Source: CAYLPJ01 sp964385465 (lineage in GTDB: Bacteria > Planctomycetota > Phycisphaerae > SM23-33). From it: a DNA stretch of 64,000 nucleotides. Both the position numbers and the translations under genes were made by a program. Each line of letters starts with the position of its first letter. Position 1 is the first letter of the stretch. The stretch is from positions 124,001 to 188,000 of the forward strand of contig CAYLPJ010000003.1 in the NCBI GenBank assembly GCA_964385465.1, given 5' to 3'. Positions 18,631-27,887 of this stretch are shown piece by piece. The notes beneath the pieces are model-generated. The model ran no database searches and had not been told where the DNA came from. It worked only from the letters and a program-made list of their open reading frames with translations.

Positions 18631-18675
18631 GCCGGGGTGGTCCCAGGCGCCGAGACGAGAAAGGCAGGCCAAGCC

Positions 18676-20796
18676 ATGAAGCGATCCCTGCGCGGCGTGT
18701 GTGCCCTGACGTGCCTGCTGGCGTCGGCGGGGGCCCTGGCGGGCGAGGACATCCTGGTGGCCGACTTCGAGTCCGACGGCTACGGCGACTGGAAGGTGAC
18801 CGGAAAGGCGTTCGGCCCGGGCCCGGCGAAGGGCACGCTGCGCGGGCAGATGCCCGTCTCGGGCTACAAGGGCAAGCGGCTGGTGAACACGTTCTTCGAG
18901 GGCGACGGGACGGTGGGCACGCTGACGTCCCCGCCGCTGAAGATCGAGCGGAAGTACATCGTGTTCCTGATCGGCGGCGGGATGCATCCGGGCAAGGCGT
19001 GCATCGAGCTGCTGGTCGGCGGCGAGGTCGTCCGCACCGCCACCGGCCCCAACGACCGCCCGGGCGGCTCGGAGCGGCTGGCCCCGGCGTTCTGGGACGT
19101 CTCGGAGCTGGCCGGCAAGAAGGCGCGAATCCGCATCGTCGATAAGGCCACCGGCGGCTGGGGGCACGTCAACATCGACCACATCGTCCAGACGGACACG
19201 AAGCCGAAAGTGCCCAAGCGGGGCAACTTCAGCAGGCGGATGACGGTCTCGAAGCGGTACCTGGTCATTCCCATCCACAAGGGCGCCCGCAAGTGCACGC
19301 TGGAGCTGGAGGTCGCCGGCAAGCCGGTCCGGCGGTACGGGACGGAGGTCGCCCCGGATGCCGACACGGCGGACTTCTGGGCGTTCTTCACGATCGAGGC
19401 CTACGAGGGCAAGGAGGCGGTCGTGCGGGCCGGCAACTGCCCGGAGGCCGGCTTCGCCCTGATCCGCCAGGCCGACGAGGTCCCCGGCGAGCAGAGCTTC
19501 TACACCGAAGAGCTCCGCCCACAGCTCCGCTTCAGCCAGAAGGTCGGCTGGAACAACGACACCAACGGCATGGTGTACTACGACGACGAGTGGCACCTGT
19601 ACTTCCAGCACAACCCCGTCGGCTGGAAGTGGGGCAACATGACCTGGGGCCACGCCGTCAGCACCGACCTGGTCCACTGGAAACAGCTCCCCAACGCCCT
19701 GTTTCCCCAGACGATGGCCAGGGGCGCATGCTTCTCAGGCAGCGCGGTCGTCGACGCCGACAACACCGCCGGCTTCCAGGGCGGCAGGGAGAAGGTCATC
19801 GTCGCCGCGCTGACCGACACCGGGGCCGGGGAGGCCATCGCCTACAGCGAAGACCGCGGGCGGAGCTTCACCTGGTACGAGGGCAACCCCGTCGTCGAGC
19901 ACAAGGGCCGCGACCCGAAGGTCATCTGGTACGAGCCCGGCAAGCACTGGGTGATGGCCGTCTACAACATCTCCAAGGAGCACGGCAAGAACATCGCGTT
20001 TCATACCTCCAAGGACCTCAAGGAGTGGACCGAGCAAAGCCACATCGAGGGCTTCCACGAGTGTCCCGAGATCTTTGAACTGCCCGTCGACGGCGATGCC
20101 GCCAACACGCGATGGGTGCTCTTCGACGCCAGCGCCCGGTATCTCGTCGGGCGGTTCGACGGCAAGCGGTTCGCCCCCGAGCACGAGGGCAGGCATCGCG
20201 TCCACTACGGGCCGTACTACGCCTCCCAGACGTTCAGCAACCCCCCGGACGGGCGGCGGATCCAGATGGGCTGGGCCCGCATCCCCATGCCCGGCATGCC
20301 GTTCAACCAGGCGTTCTCCTTCCCGCACCGGCTGACGCTGCGGACCACGCCGGAGGGCATCCGCATGTTCGCCGAGCCGATCAAGGAGCTCGCCACGCTC
20401 CGCAGGAAGACCCACACCGCCGGCGCCGCCGACCTCGCCGCCGGCTCGCCCGAGACCGTCGGCGTCGCGGGCGAGCTGCTGGAGATCCGTGCCGAGTTCG
20501 CCGTCGGGCAGGCCCGGGCCGTCGGGCTCGATATCGGGGGCAATCGCGTGGTCTATGACATCCCGGGGGGCAAGCTGCACGGCGCCGACCTCAAGCCCGT
20601 GGACGGGAAGGTCTCCATGCACGTGATCCTCGACCGCCCGATGATGGAGATCGCGGGCAACGGCGGGCGGGTGTACATCACCGCACGGCGCGGGAAGCGC
20701 GGCGAGGTCCGGGCCGTCAAGGCCTTCGCCGAAGGCGGCCCCGCCAGGCTTCTCGCCCTCGAGGCCCACGAGTTGGAGAGCATCTGGGCGAAGTGA
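18676..20796 (+). CDS. Secreted GH32-like fructan/sucrose hydrolase with N-terminal beta domain
   Basis: A 706-residue protein with a Sec signal peptide (1-22). Residues 25-280 form beta-rich domains not part of the core enzyme. The GH32 five-bladed propeller starts at WNNDTNG (residues 292-298, nucleophile Asp295); the RDP motif is at 412-414 (Asp413) and the acid/base ECPEIFE starts at Glu462. The C-terminal beta-sandwich of GH32 follows from about 560. Expected activity is hydrolysis of beta-fructosides. Its presence among sulfatases is not explained by a simple glycosaminoglycan model. Start chosen at ATG 18676, where the leader begins. Confidence 0.85.
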   Translation: MKRSLRGVCALTCLLASAGALAGEDILVADFESDGYGDWKVTGKAFGPGPAKGTLRGQMPVSGYKGKRLVNTFFEGDGTVGTLTSPPLKIERKYIVFLIGGGMHPGKACIELLVGGEVVRTATGPNDRPGGSERLAPAFWDVSELAGKKARIRIVDKATGGWGHVNIDHIVQTDTKPKVPKRGNFSRRMTVSKRYLVIPIHKGARKCTLELEVAGKPVRRYGTEVAPDADTADFWAFFTIEAYEGKEAVVRAGNCPEAGFALIRQADEVPGEQSFYTEELRPQLRFSQKVGWNNDTNGMVYYDDEWHLYFQHNPVGWKWGNMTWGHAVSTDLVHWKQLPNALFPQTMARGACFSGSAVVDADNTAGFQGGREKVIVAALTDTGAGEAIAYSEDRGRSFTWYEGNPVVEHKGRDPKVIWYEPGKHWVMAVYNISKEHGKNIAFHTSKDLKEWTEQSHIEGFHECPEIFELPVDGDAANTRWVLFDASARYLVGRFDGKRFAPEHEGRHRVHYGPYYASQTFSNPPDGRRIQMGWARIPMPGMPFNQAFSFPHRLTLRTTPEGIRMFAEPIKELATLRRKTHTAGAADLAAGSPETVGVAGELLEIRAEFAVGQARAVGLDIGGNRVVYDIPGGKLHGADLKPVDGKVSMHVILDRPMMEIAGNGGRVYITARRGKRGEVRAVKAFAEGGPARLLALEAHELESIWAK

Positions 20797-20823
20797 TCCG
20801 CAGCCAACGCGCCCGGGCAAGGA

Positions 20824-20839
20824 CCGGGCCGTCGCCCGG
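20824..20839. terminator. GC-rich hairpin between convergent GH32 and esterase genes
   Basis: CCGGGC (20824-20829) and GCCCGG (20834-20839) form a perfect six-base stem with a four-base loop in the 59-bp gap between two gene ends. There is no T-run, so terminator function is an inference from position. Confidence 0.35.
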
Positions 20840-20855
20840 CCGCTCGGCCGATGGG

Positions 20856-21770
20856 CTACTTCTCCTTCGGCGCCTTCCCCTCGGGGCGGAAGGGCTTCAG
20901 TTCCGCCAGCGTGTCGTCCAGCCAGCTCTCGGCCAGGCGGGTCCAGAGGCGTTCGCGTCCGCCGTTGACGCCCATGCCGTACCCGTGCCCGCCGGACGGG
21001 AAGATGTGGTACTCGAAGGAGAGCTTCTTCCCGATCGCCGCGGTCAGGAAGTGCTCCAGGTTGCCCGGAAGGAGGAAGTCGTCGGCGGTGATGGAGATGA
21101 ACATCGGCGGGACGTTCTCGTCCAGCGCCTCGGGCAGGCTGTCGGGGATGGCGGGGTAGATCGGCAGCAGGAAGTCCGGGCGGCTGGAGACGCGCTCGAC
21201 GGGGTCGTTGGCGTCCGGGTCGCCGAGGTCGTACCGCGCTGCTGCCAGCAGCGTCAGGTGCCCGCCGGCGGAGAAACCCAGCACGCCGATCTTGTGGGGC
21301 TTGACGCGGAGCTTCCGCGCGCGGCTTCGGACGATCCGCACCGCCCGCCGGACGTCCAGCAGCGGGGGGAACGGGGCCGACTCGCCGGCGCCCTCGGCGT
21401 ACGGCTTGAGGCGGTACTTCAGCACCGCCGCCGTGTAGCCCAGGCGGTTCAGCCAAAGGGCCACGTCGTAGCCTTCCTTGTCGATGGCGAGGATGTTGTA
21501 CCCGCCGCCGGGGCAGACGATGATCGCCGCATCCCGCCGCGTCCGGCCGATCGGTGGATGGATGGACATCGCCGGGACGGTCACGTGGTTCACGTGGCGG
21601 TCGCAGATCCGCGGATCGTCGCTGCGCTGCACGGAGCCCTCGGGGTCCTCGTGCTCGTAGAATGCCGGCGGGCGGTCGGGCCAGAGCGCCTCGGCCTTCG
21701 GAAAGCCCCCCGCCGCCATCAGCACCGTCGCCGCCGCCGTCAGCACGCCCATCAGTACGAGCACTTTCAT
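20856..21770 (-). CDS. Exported alpha/beta-hydrolase esterase (acetyl-xylan-esterase/BD-FAE-like)
   Basis: The 304-residue protein has a hydrophobic N-terminal leader (MKVLVLMGVLTAAATVLMAAG). The hydrolase core shows the oxyanion segment IIVCPGGGYN, the nucleophile elbow GFSAGGH, and a late His in SGGHGYGMG, with Asp probably in TADDFLLP. This matches esterases that strip acetyl or other acyl groups from polysaccharides. I start at ATG 21770, with AGGAGT upstream; the frame is open to 21923. It is divergent from the propeller-gene operon. Confidence 0.82.
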   Translation of the reverse strand: MKVLVLMGVLTAAATVLMAAGGFPKAEALWPDRPPAFYEHEDPEGSVQRSDDPRICDRHVNHVTVPAMSIHPPIGRTRRDAAIIVCPGGGYNILAIDKEGYDVALWLNRLGYTAAVLKYRLKPYAEGAGESAPFPPLLDVRRAVRIVRSRARKLRVKPHKIGVLGFSAGGHLTLLAAARYDLGDPDANDPVERVSSRPDFLLPIYPAIPDSLPEALDENVPPMFISITADDFLLPGNLEHFLTAAIGKKLSFEYHIFPSGGHGYGMGVNGGRERLWTRLAESWLDDTLAELKPFRPEGKAPKEK

Positions 21771-21909
21771 CGGTTCGACTCCTGTGGAAGATCGCCGTGG
21801 CGCCTCCTCGGGCGCAAGACACACATGCCGCGTGGGCATTGTCATCGCCGCCGGCAGACCACGCAACAGCCCGGGACGCTTGATCTTCCCGCGCCGCGCT
21901 CCTACGCTC

Positions 21910-21922
21910 TGTCCGGCGGACA
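21910..21922. promoter_or_regulatory. 13-bp perfect dyad upstream of the five-gene operon
   Basis: TGTCCGGCGGACA is a perfect inverted repeat (six-base arms, one central base) in the 206-bp divergent region between the esterase and the first propeller gene, about 55 bp before the latter's ribosome-binding site. An operator is plausible from position and symmetry only. Confidence 0.3.
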
Positions 21923-21976
21923 CGAAGAGATGCGTTAGGCGATTCCCCCCGGCGGCCCGAAGGAGAGACTGCTCCC

Positions 21977-22900
21977 ATGCTCAAACCCGTACTCGAAGGC
22001 GACTGGTGGCGGATCGGCCCCAAGCCGGACCTGTCCGGCCTGCTGCCGGATCCCCCCGACGGCGAGGCGAAGCACGAATGCGTGGACCATCACATCGTCC
22101 GCGACGTCGACGGCGTGCTGCACCTGTGGAGCTGCATCCGCCACACGCCGGTCGGGCGCGTGCTGGGCCACTGGCGAGCGACGGGCTTCACCGACAGCCC
22201 GTGGGAGTTCACCCGCGAGCTGATCCGCTGCGACCACGACGCCGGCGAGTGCATCGACGACTGGCACGGGCAGGAGTGGCTCCAGTCTCCGTTCTTCGTC
22301 TGGCATGAGGGGGCGTGCTACATGTTCTATGGGGGGCACAGTACCGGCGCTCCCGAGCCGATGGTCGGGCAGATCTGCCTGATGACCAGCCCCGACGGCC
22401 GCTCGTGGACCCGCCGCCGCGACGAGCGCGGCTTCAGCCGCCTGTTCACCGGCCCCGGCGAGACGCGCGACCCGTGCGTGCGGAACTTCGACGGGGTGTG
22501 GCACCTGTACTACGCGGGGTTCCACGACGGTGAGCGAAGCAAGGCGGGCTTCTACTGCCGCACCAGCGAGGACCTGCTGCACTGGTCCGACTGGCGCTGC
22601 GTACACCTGGACCCGGCCTACGGCTCCGGGCCGGTGGACTGCGAATGCCCGCACGTCGTCCGCCGCGGCGGGCGGTTCTACCTGCTGCGGACCGAGAACT
22701 ACTACGACGCGAACACCCACGTCTTCGTCAGCGACGATCCGATGGACTTCGGCGTCGGGGACGCGAGCGGGCACCACCTCTGCGACCTCGCTGTCGCCGC
22801 CCCCGAGATCCACGTCGACGCCGACGGCTCCGAGTACGTCTCCAGCAATCACGAGCCCGTCGGCGGCACGCAGGTATGCCGGCTCCGTTGGGTGGAATGA
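21977..22900 (+). CDS. Five-bladed beta-propeller glycosidase-like protein (GH43/GH32 superfamily), copy 1
   Basis: A 307-residue leaderless protein with repeating propeller strands: GVLHLWSCIRHT, EGACYMFYGGH, QICLMTSPDGRSWTRR, GETRDPCVRNFDGVWHLYYAG, LHWSDWR, CECPHVVRRGGRFYLLR and APEIHVDADG. The RDP and ECP pieces resemble the general-base and acid positions of the GH43/GH32/GH130 propeller superfamily, so it may hydrolyse or phosphorolyse glycosides, but an inactive or binding role is possible. AAGGAGAG precedes ATG 21977. It overlaps its paralogue by four bases (ATGA). Confidence 0.65.
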   Translation: MLKPVLEGDWWRIGPKPDLSGLLPDPPDGEAKHECVDHHIVRDVDGVLHLWSCIRHTPVGRVLGHWRATGFTDSPWEFTRELIRCDHDAGECIDDWHGQEWLQSPFFVWHEGACYMFYGGHSTGAPEPMVGQICLMTSPDGRSWTRRRDERGFSRLFTGPGETRDPCVRNFDGVWHLYYAGFHDGERSKAGFYCRTSEDLLHWSDWRCVHLDPAYGSGPVDCECPHVVRRGGRFYLLRTENYYDANTHVFVSDDPMDFGVGDASGHHLCDLAVAAPEIHVDADGSEYVSSNHEPVGGTQVCRLRWVE

Positions 22901-23880
22901 TGGGCGAGGTCCCGGTGATCCAAGGGCCCTGGCGCGTGATCGCGCCGAGCCCGGACCTGGCGGCGGCGATCGGCGAGAGGACGGTGTCCGCCGACAGCGA
23001 GCTGCGCAACGAGCCGAACGATCACTGCATCTTCCGGACCGACGAGGGGGCGTGGCACCTGTGGGCGTGCGTGCGCCGGACGGTCGTCGGGCGCGTGCTC
23101 TGTCACTGGGAGGCGGCCTCGTTCGAGCAGACGCCCTGGCGGCTGACCGGCGAGATCGTCCGCTGCGACCGCTCCGCCGGGGAGAGCCGCGTGGACTGGC
23201 ACGGCCACGAGTTCCTCCAGTCGCCGTTCGTCGTCCGCGAGGGCGGCAGGTGGTACATGTTCTACGGCGGGTACGCCAGCGGCGTGGACCCCGATGGCAA
23301 GCCCACGGAGGACTACGGCGAGATGGAGAACCAGATCTGCCTGATGACCAGCCCCGACGGGCGGACGTGGACGCGCCATCGCGACGGGCACGGCCGCAGC
23401 CGCGTCTTCGCCGGGCCCGGGGCCGCGAGGGACCCCTTCGTCGGGCACTTCCAGGGAAGGTGGCACATCTACTATGCCGGGCATCACGACCGCGAGCGCA
23501 CCAGGGCCGGGCTGTACCACCGCACCAGCGACGACCTGCTGCACTGGTCGGACTGGGACCTCTGCCACCCCGCCGCCGCTGCCGGTGAACGCTACATCCC
23601 CGAGAGCCCGGTGGTCGTCGAGCGGGACGGCGGCTACTACCTGTTCCGCACGCACGGCCCGGAGGCCGGCTGCTACGTCTTCCGTAGCGACAGCCCGAGC
23701 GACTTCGGCACCGGCGGGGCGACGGTGGAGTTGGTCACGCGGCTGCCGGTCATCGCCCCGGAGATTCTCACCGGCCCCGATGGGCGGGAATGCATCACCA
23801 AGATCAATGCCGACGGCGGCGGAAACGCCATCCACGTCGCCGGCCTGGCCTGGCGAGAGGCCGAGGAGGCGACCCCGTGA
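22897..23880 (+). CDS. Five-bladed beta-propeller glycosidase-like protein, copy 2
   Basis: A 327-residue paralogue of the preceding gene, sharing the order of all blades: AWHLWACVRRTVVGRVLCHWE, DWHGHEFLQSPFVV, RWYMFYGGY, QICLMTSPDGRTWTRHRD, AARDPFVGHFQGRWHIYYAG, RTSDDLLHWSDWD, ESPVVVERDGGYYLFR and APEI. Copy 1 has ECP where this copy has ESP, so the two may differ in catalytic or binding chemistry. The start ATG at 22897 overlaps the previous stop; a second ATG follows immediately at 22900. Its stop overlaps the next gene by GTGA. No leader peptide. Confidence 0.65.
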   Translation: MMGEVPVIQGPWRVIAPSPDLAAAIGERTVSADSELRNEPNDHCIFRTDEGAWHLWACVRRTVVGRVLCHWEAASFEQTPWRLTGEIVRCDRSAGESRVDWHGHEFLQSPFVVREGGRWYMFYGGYASGVDPDGKPTEDYGEMENQICLMTSPDGRTWTRHRDGHGRSRVFAGPGAARDPFVGHFQGRWHIYYAGHHDRERTRAGLYHRTSDDLLHWSDWDLCHPAAAAGERYIPESPVVVERDGGYYLFRTHGPEAGCYVFRSDSPSDFGTGGATVELVTRLPVIAPEILTGPDGRECITKINADGGGNAIHVAGLAWREAEEATP

Positions 23881-25166
23881 GCGACCTGAAGGACAAGGCC
23901 CGCGAGCTGCTGGCAGCGTTCAAGGGCGGTGACTACGCGTTCGGCCTCGGCTGCTACGGGCGGCTGGGCGAGCTGGCCGGCCGGTTCGGCCGGCGGGCGG
24001 CGGTGGTCACCAGCGGGATGGGCAAGGAGTGGGGGCCGGGCGTTCACGCGGCGACCGACGCGGCCCTGTCGGCGGCGGGGATCGAGCGCGTCGGCGAGGC
24101 GATGCGCGGCGCCCGGCCCAACGCGCCGCAAGAGGACGTCCTCCGCCTGGCCGCGGAGTTGGCCGAGCGCGACGCCGACGTGATCGTCGCCGTCGGCGGC
24201 GGCAGCGGGATCGATGCCGCCAAGGCCGCCGCCGCGGCCGCCGCGCTGGGCGAGGCCGACCTCGACGCGATGTTCGGCGTCGGGCAGGTCTCGGCCCTGC
24301 TGGCCCAGGCCGGGCGCGAGATGCCGCCGATCGTGGCCGCCCAGTTGGCGAGCGGATCGGCCGCCCACCTGACAAAGTATTCCAACGTGACCGACCTGGC
24401 GACGGCGCAGAAGATGCTGATCGTCGACGAGGCGGTCGTCCCCCCTGCGGCGGTGTTCGACTACACCTGGACGCGGACCATGACTCCGGCGTTCACCATG
24501 GACGGGGCCCTCGACGGCGTCTCCCACTGCCTGGAGGTGTGGATGGGCGTCGGCGATGCCGCGGCGGCCGACACGAGGGAAGTCTGCCTGACCGGCATCG
24601 AGCTGATCGTGGGCGAGCTTCACGCCGCCGTCGCCGACGGGGAGAACCTCGACGCCCGGGAGGCCCTGGGGCTGGGCACCGACCTCGGCGGCTACGCGAT
24701 CATGATCGGCGGGACCAACGGGGCGCACCTCAACAGCTTCTCGCTGGTGGACCTGCTGCCGCACGGGCGAGCCTGTGCGGTGATGAACCCCTACTACGCC
24801 GTGCTGTTCGCCCCGGCCATTCCCGAGCGGCTTCGGGCTGTGGGGGAGGTCTACCGCCGGGCCGGCTACGTCACCGCCGAGCTCGATGCCCTCAGACCCC
24901 GCGAACTGGGGATCGCCGTCGCCGAGGGCATGGTCGCCATGTCCCGGGCCATCGGCTTCCCCGCCACGCTGGCGGAGATTGACGGCTTCTCCGACGAGCA
25001 CGTCGACCGCTGCCTCCGCGCCGCCAAGGACCCCAAGCTCGCCAGCAAGCTCGCCAACATGCCCGTCGCGCTGACGCCCGACAACGTCGACGAGATCATG
25101 GGCTCGGTGCTCGATGCGGCCGGGACCGGGGACTTCCGGAAGATCGCCGAGGTGGACGTACCGTGA
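23877..25166 (+). CDS. Iron-type (group III) alcohol dehydrogenase
   Basis: A 429-residue dehydrogenase. The NAD(P)-binding segment is VIVAVGGGSGIDAAKA; the divalent-metal ligands are visible as MDGALDGVSHCLE (Asp and His) and NGAHLNSFSLVDLLPHGRACAVM (two His). This is the layout of the Fe-ADH family (FucO, lactaldehyde and related dehydrogenases). In this operon it may reduce or oxidise an aldehyde or sugar formed downstream. The GTG start at 23877 overlaps the previous stop, with GAGGAGGC at 23862-23869 as ribosome-binding site. Confidence 0.85.
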   Translation: MSDLKDKARELLAAFKGGDYAFGLGCYGRLGELAGRFGRRAAVVTSGMGKEWGPGVHAATDAALSAAGIERVGEAMRGARPNAPQEDVLRLAAELAERDADVIVAVGGGSGIDAAKAAAAAAALGEADLDAMFGVGQVSALLAQAGREMPPIVAAQLASGSAAHLTKYSNVTDLATAQKMLIVDEAVVPPAAVFDYTWTRTMTPAFTMDGALDGVSHCLEVWMGVGDAAAADTREVCLTGIELIVGELHAAVADGENLDAREALGLGTDLGGYAIMIGGTNGAHLNSFSLVDLLPHGRACAVMNPYYAVLFAPAIPERLRAVGEVYRRAGYVTAELDALRPRELGIAVAEGMVAMSRAIGFPATLAEIDGFSDEHVDRCLRAAKDPKLASKLANMPVALTPDNVDEIMGSVLDAAGTGDFRKIAEVDVP

Positions 25167-26458
25167 GCGCTTCCCGAACGGCTGCCCTCGCCGTCGTCCT
25201 CGCCGCCGCGCCCGCGTCGGCCGGGTCCGGCCGCGACGCCGCCGAGCGCCTCGCCGGGCGGACGTTCCCATCGGTCTTCCAGGCGTGGAACCGCGCCGAC
25301 AACCTGCCCGACGAGGAGCGCCTGGCAACCGCGGCCAGGCACGACCTGATCTTCCACGGCGTGGGGTTCTTCGGCCTGCGATGGGCCGACAGGGAGCATC
25401 GCGGCCGGGCGACGGCGTTCCGCCCGGACAGCATCGCCGCCGCCCGCAAGCGGCGGGCGGAACTGCTCGAGCGGAACCCGAATCTCGTTCTGCTGGCCGA
25501 GATCCGCTACCGCGACGCCCACCGAAGCTGGCTGCCCGCCGGGCACGCCTGGTGGCTGCGCGACGCCGACGGGAAGATCGTTGCCGGGTGGAAGGAGGGC
25601 GGGTACTGGCGACTGGACTTCGGCAACGCGGCGTACCGCCGGCACGTCGCCGCCCGGGCGAAGGCGGCCGTGGGGTCCGGGGTGCTCGACGGCGTGATGC
25701 TGGACTGGTGGCGGGACGACGCGGACCGGCTGGCCCTGCTGGGGGCCGTTCGCGAGGCCGTCGGTCCCGACGCGCTGATCCTCGTCAACAGCAACGACCG
25801 CCGCGTGCCGCGCTCGGCAAAGGCGGTCAACGGCCTGTTCATGGAGTGCACACGGACGCGGGAGGCCCGGGACTGGCAGCGCCTTGCCGGAACGCTCGCC
25901 TGGGCCGAAAAGGCCCTGCGGACCCCGCGGATCAACTGCCTCGAGACCTGGTATCACCGGTCCCGCGAGGACCTTCACCTCATGCGGGCCACCACCACCC
26001 TCGCCCTGACGCGGTCCGACGGCTTCTGCCTGTTCTCCGACCCCAATCCCCTACCCAAGCCCGACCATCTGCACAACTGGTATCCGTTCTGGGATGCCCC
26101 CCTCGGCCGTCCCAAAGCCCCCGGCCGCGAGCATCACGACGGGACGTGGCGGCGCGAGTTCACCGGCGGCCTGGCCGTCTACAACCCCATCGGCAACACG
26201 CCCGCCACACTCGCCTTCGACCGCCCCCGCACCAGCCGCGCCACCGGCCGGACGGCCCGAAAGCACACCGTCCAGCCTTGCGACGGCGACGTGTTCCTCT
26301 CGGCCCGGGAAGGTCGGCGGTTCGACAATACCCCGATGCCCGCGACCGACAGGCGCAGCCCGCTCGCGGCCGCCGTCGGTTTCAGAAGTGGCAGACACTT
26401 CCGCTTCCCGGACAGGAGACCATCATGCCGACCACCTTCTCTCGACGGGCATTTCTGA
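25163..26458 (+). CDS. Exported putative glycoside hydrolase, TIM-barrel type
   Basis: The 431-residue protein has a short signal peptide (SASRTAALAVVLAAAPASAG). Barrel-like segments follow: DLIFHGVGFFGLRW, NLVLLAEIRYRD, YWRLDFGNAAYRRHV, VLDGVMLDWWRDDADR, ALILVNSND, INCLETWYH and SDGFCLFSDPN. The DGVMLDWW and RLDFGNAAYR wording resembles hypothetical glycosyl hydrolase families with Asp catalytic residues, but I cannot name the family with confidence. GTG 25163 overlaps the previous stop. The last 11 residues lie inside the next gene, so the Arg/Pro-rich C-terminus may be a read-on tail. Confidence 0.6.
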   Translation: MSASRTAALAVVLAAAPASAGSGRDAAERLAGRTFPSVFQAWNRADNLPDEERLATAARHDLIFHGVGFFGLRWADREHRGRATAFRPDSIAAARKRRAELLERNPNLVLLAEIRYRDAHRSWLPAGHAWWLRDADGKIVAGWKEGGYWRLDFGNAAYRRHVAARAKAAVGSGVLDGVMLDWWRDDADRLALLGAVREAVGPDALILVNSNDRRVPRSAKAVNGLFMECTRTREARDWQRLAGTLAWAEKALRTPRINCLETWYHRSREDLHLMRATTTLALTRSDGFCLFSDPNPLPKPDHLHNWYPFWDAPLGRPKAPGREHHDGTWRREFTGGLAVYNPIGNTPATLAFDRPRTSRATGRTARKHTVQPCDGDVFLSAREGRRFDNTPMPATDRRSPLAAAVGFRSGRHFRFPDRRPSCRPPSLDGHF

Positions 26459-27861
26459 AACGCGCAGGGCTCGGCGCGGCCGCGCTGGCCGCGACGCCGC
26501 GCCTGGCCTCGGCGGCCGCGGAGGCCGGGGGGAAGCCCAACTTCATCGTCATCTTCGCCGACGACCAGGGCTACGGGGACATGGGCTGCTACGGCTCGAG
26601 GAAGCTCAAGACGCCCGCCTGGGATCGCATGGCCGCCGAGGGGATGAAGTTCACGGACTTCTACGTCACCGCGCCGGTGTGCACGCCGTCGCGGTCGAGC
26701 CTGGTCACCGCCTGCTACCCGCGGCGGGTCGGCATGCATCAGCACGTCCTGTTTCCCCACTCGAAGAAGGGCCTGAACCCCGACGAGATCACCATCGCCG
26801 AGGTGCTCAAGGGGGCCGGCTACGCCACGGCGTGCGTGGGCAAGTGGCACCTCGGGCACCAGCGGAAGTTCCTGCCCACCCGCCAGGGCTTCGACACGTA
26901 CTACGGCGTCCCGTTCAGCAACGACATGTGGCTGCCGGCCGGGATGGCCTACGCCGACGACGCGAAACTGCCCGACGACTTCCCCGCCGACCTCCGCAAG
27001 GCCGGCGAGAAGAAGCGCAACGCCGTCCCGCTGATGCGTGACGAGGAAGTCATCGAGTACCCCGCGAACCAGGGCACGCTGACCGAGCGGTACACCGAGG
27101 AGGTCGTCCGCTTCATCACGGCCAACAAGGACCGCCCGTTCTTCGTCTACCTTCCCCACACGATGTGCCACTACCCGCTGCACGTCTCCGAGCGGTTCAA
27201 GGGCAAGACGGGCGCGGGGCGGTTCGCCGACGTCATCGCCACGCTGGACTGGTCCACCGGCGAGATCCTCAAGGCCCTCAAGCGGCTCGGGCTGGACGAG
27301 AAGACGCTGGTGATCTACACGTCCGACAACGGCCCGGCCCCCGGCTCGTCGGGGCCGCTGCGGGGCAAGAAGGGCTCGACGTGGGAGGGCGGCATGCGCG
27401 AGCCGTGCCTGATGCGCTGGCCCGGGAAGATCCCCCCCGGCAGCGTCTGCTCCGAGGTCGCCACCGTCATGGACTTCCTGCCCACGCTCGCCGGCCTCGC
27501 CGGGGCCGACGTGCCGACCGACCGCGTCATCGACGGCAAGGACATCGCCGACCTGATCACCGCCAAGCCCGGCGCCAAGAGCCCGCACGAGGCGTTCTTC
27601 TATCACACCGCCCGCGGCCAGCTCGCGGCCGTGCGGTGCGGCAAGTGGAAGCTGCACGTCAAGCCGCCGCGGCGCCGCCGGAAGAAGGGCAAGGACCAGC
27701 CGAAGCCCCCGGCGGTTGCCCTGTACGACCTGGAGGCCGACCTCGGCGAGACGACGAACGTCGCCGACCGTCACCCGGACGTCGTGGCCCGGCTGGAGCG
27801 GCTGCTGGCGGAGTTCGACGCCGAGATCAAGGCCAACAGCCGCCCGCCCGCGAAGGCGTGA
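26425..27861 (+). CDS. Tat-exported S1 sulfatase
   Basis: A 478-residue sulfatase closing the coupled operon. Tat leader FSRRAFLKRAGLG (residues 5-17); metal ligands in FADDQGYGDMGCYGS; signature CTPSRSSLVTA from Cys86; CVGKWHLGH and YTSDNGPAPGSSGPLRG complete the active site. The ribosome-binding site GGAG and the start lie inside the end of the preceding gene (34-bp overlap). A basic stretch (KPPRRRRKKGK) sits near the C-terminus, as in the first sulfatase. It is convergent with the next sulfatase, 26 bp apart. Confidence 0.9.
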   Translation: MPTTFSRRAFLKRAGLGAAALAATPRLASAAAEAGGKPNFIVIFADDQGYGDMGCYGSRKLKTPAWDRMAAEGMKFTDFYVTAPVCTPSRSSLVTACYPRRVGMHQHVLFPHSKKGLNPDEITIAEVLKGAGYATACVGKWHLGHQRKFLPTRQGFDTYYGVPFSNDMWLPAGMAYADDAKLPDDFPADLRKAGEKKRNAVPLMRDEEVIEYPANQGTLTERYTEEVVRFITANKDRPFFVYLPHTMCHYPLHVSERFKGKTGAGRFADVIATLDWSTGEILKALKRLGLDEKTLVIYTSDNGPAPGSSGPLRGKKGSTWEGGMREPCLMRWPGKIPPGSVCSEVATVMDFLPTLAGLAGADVPTDRVIDGKDIADLITAKPGAKSPHEAFFYHTARGQLAAVRCGKWKLHVKPPRRRRKKGKDQPKPPAVALYDLEADLGETTNVADRHPDVVARLERLLAEFDAEIKANSRPPAKA

Positions 27862-27887
27862 AGGCGCACATGACACCGCCGCGGGCG

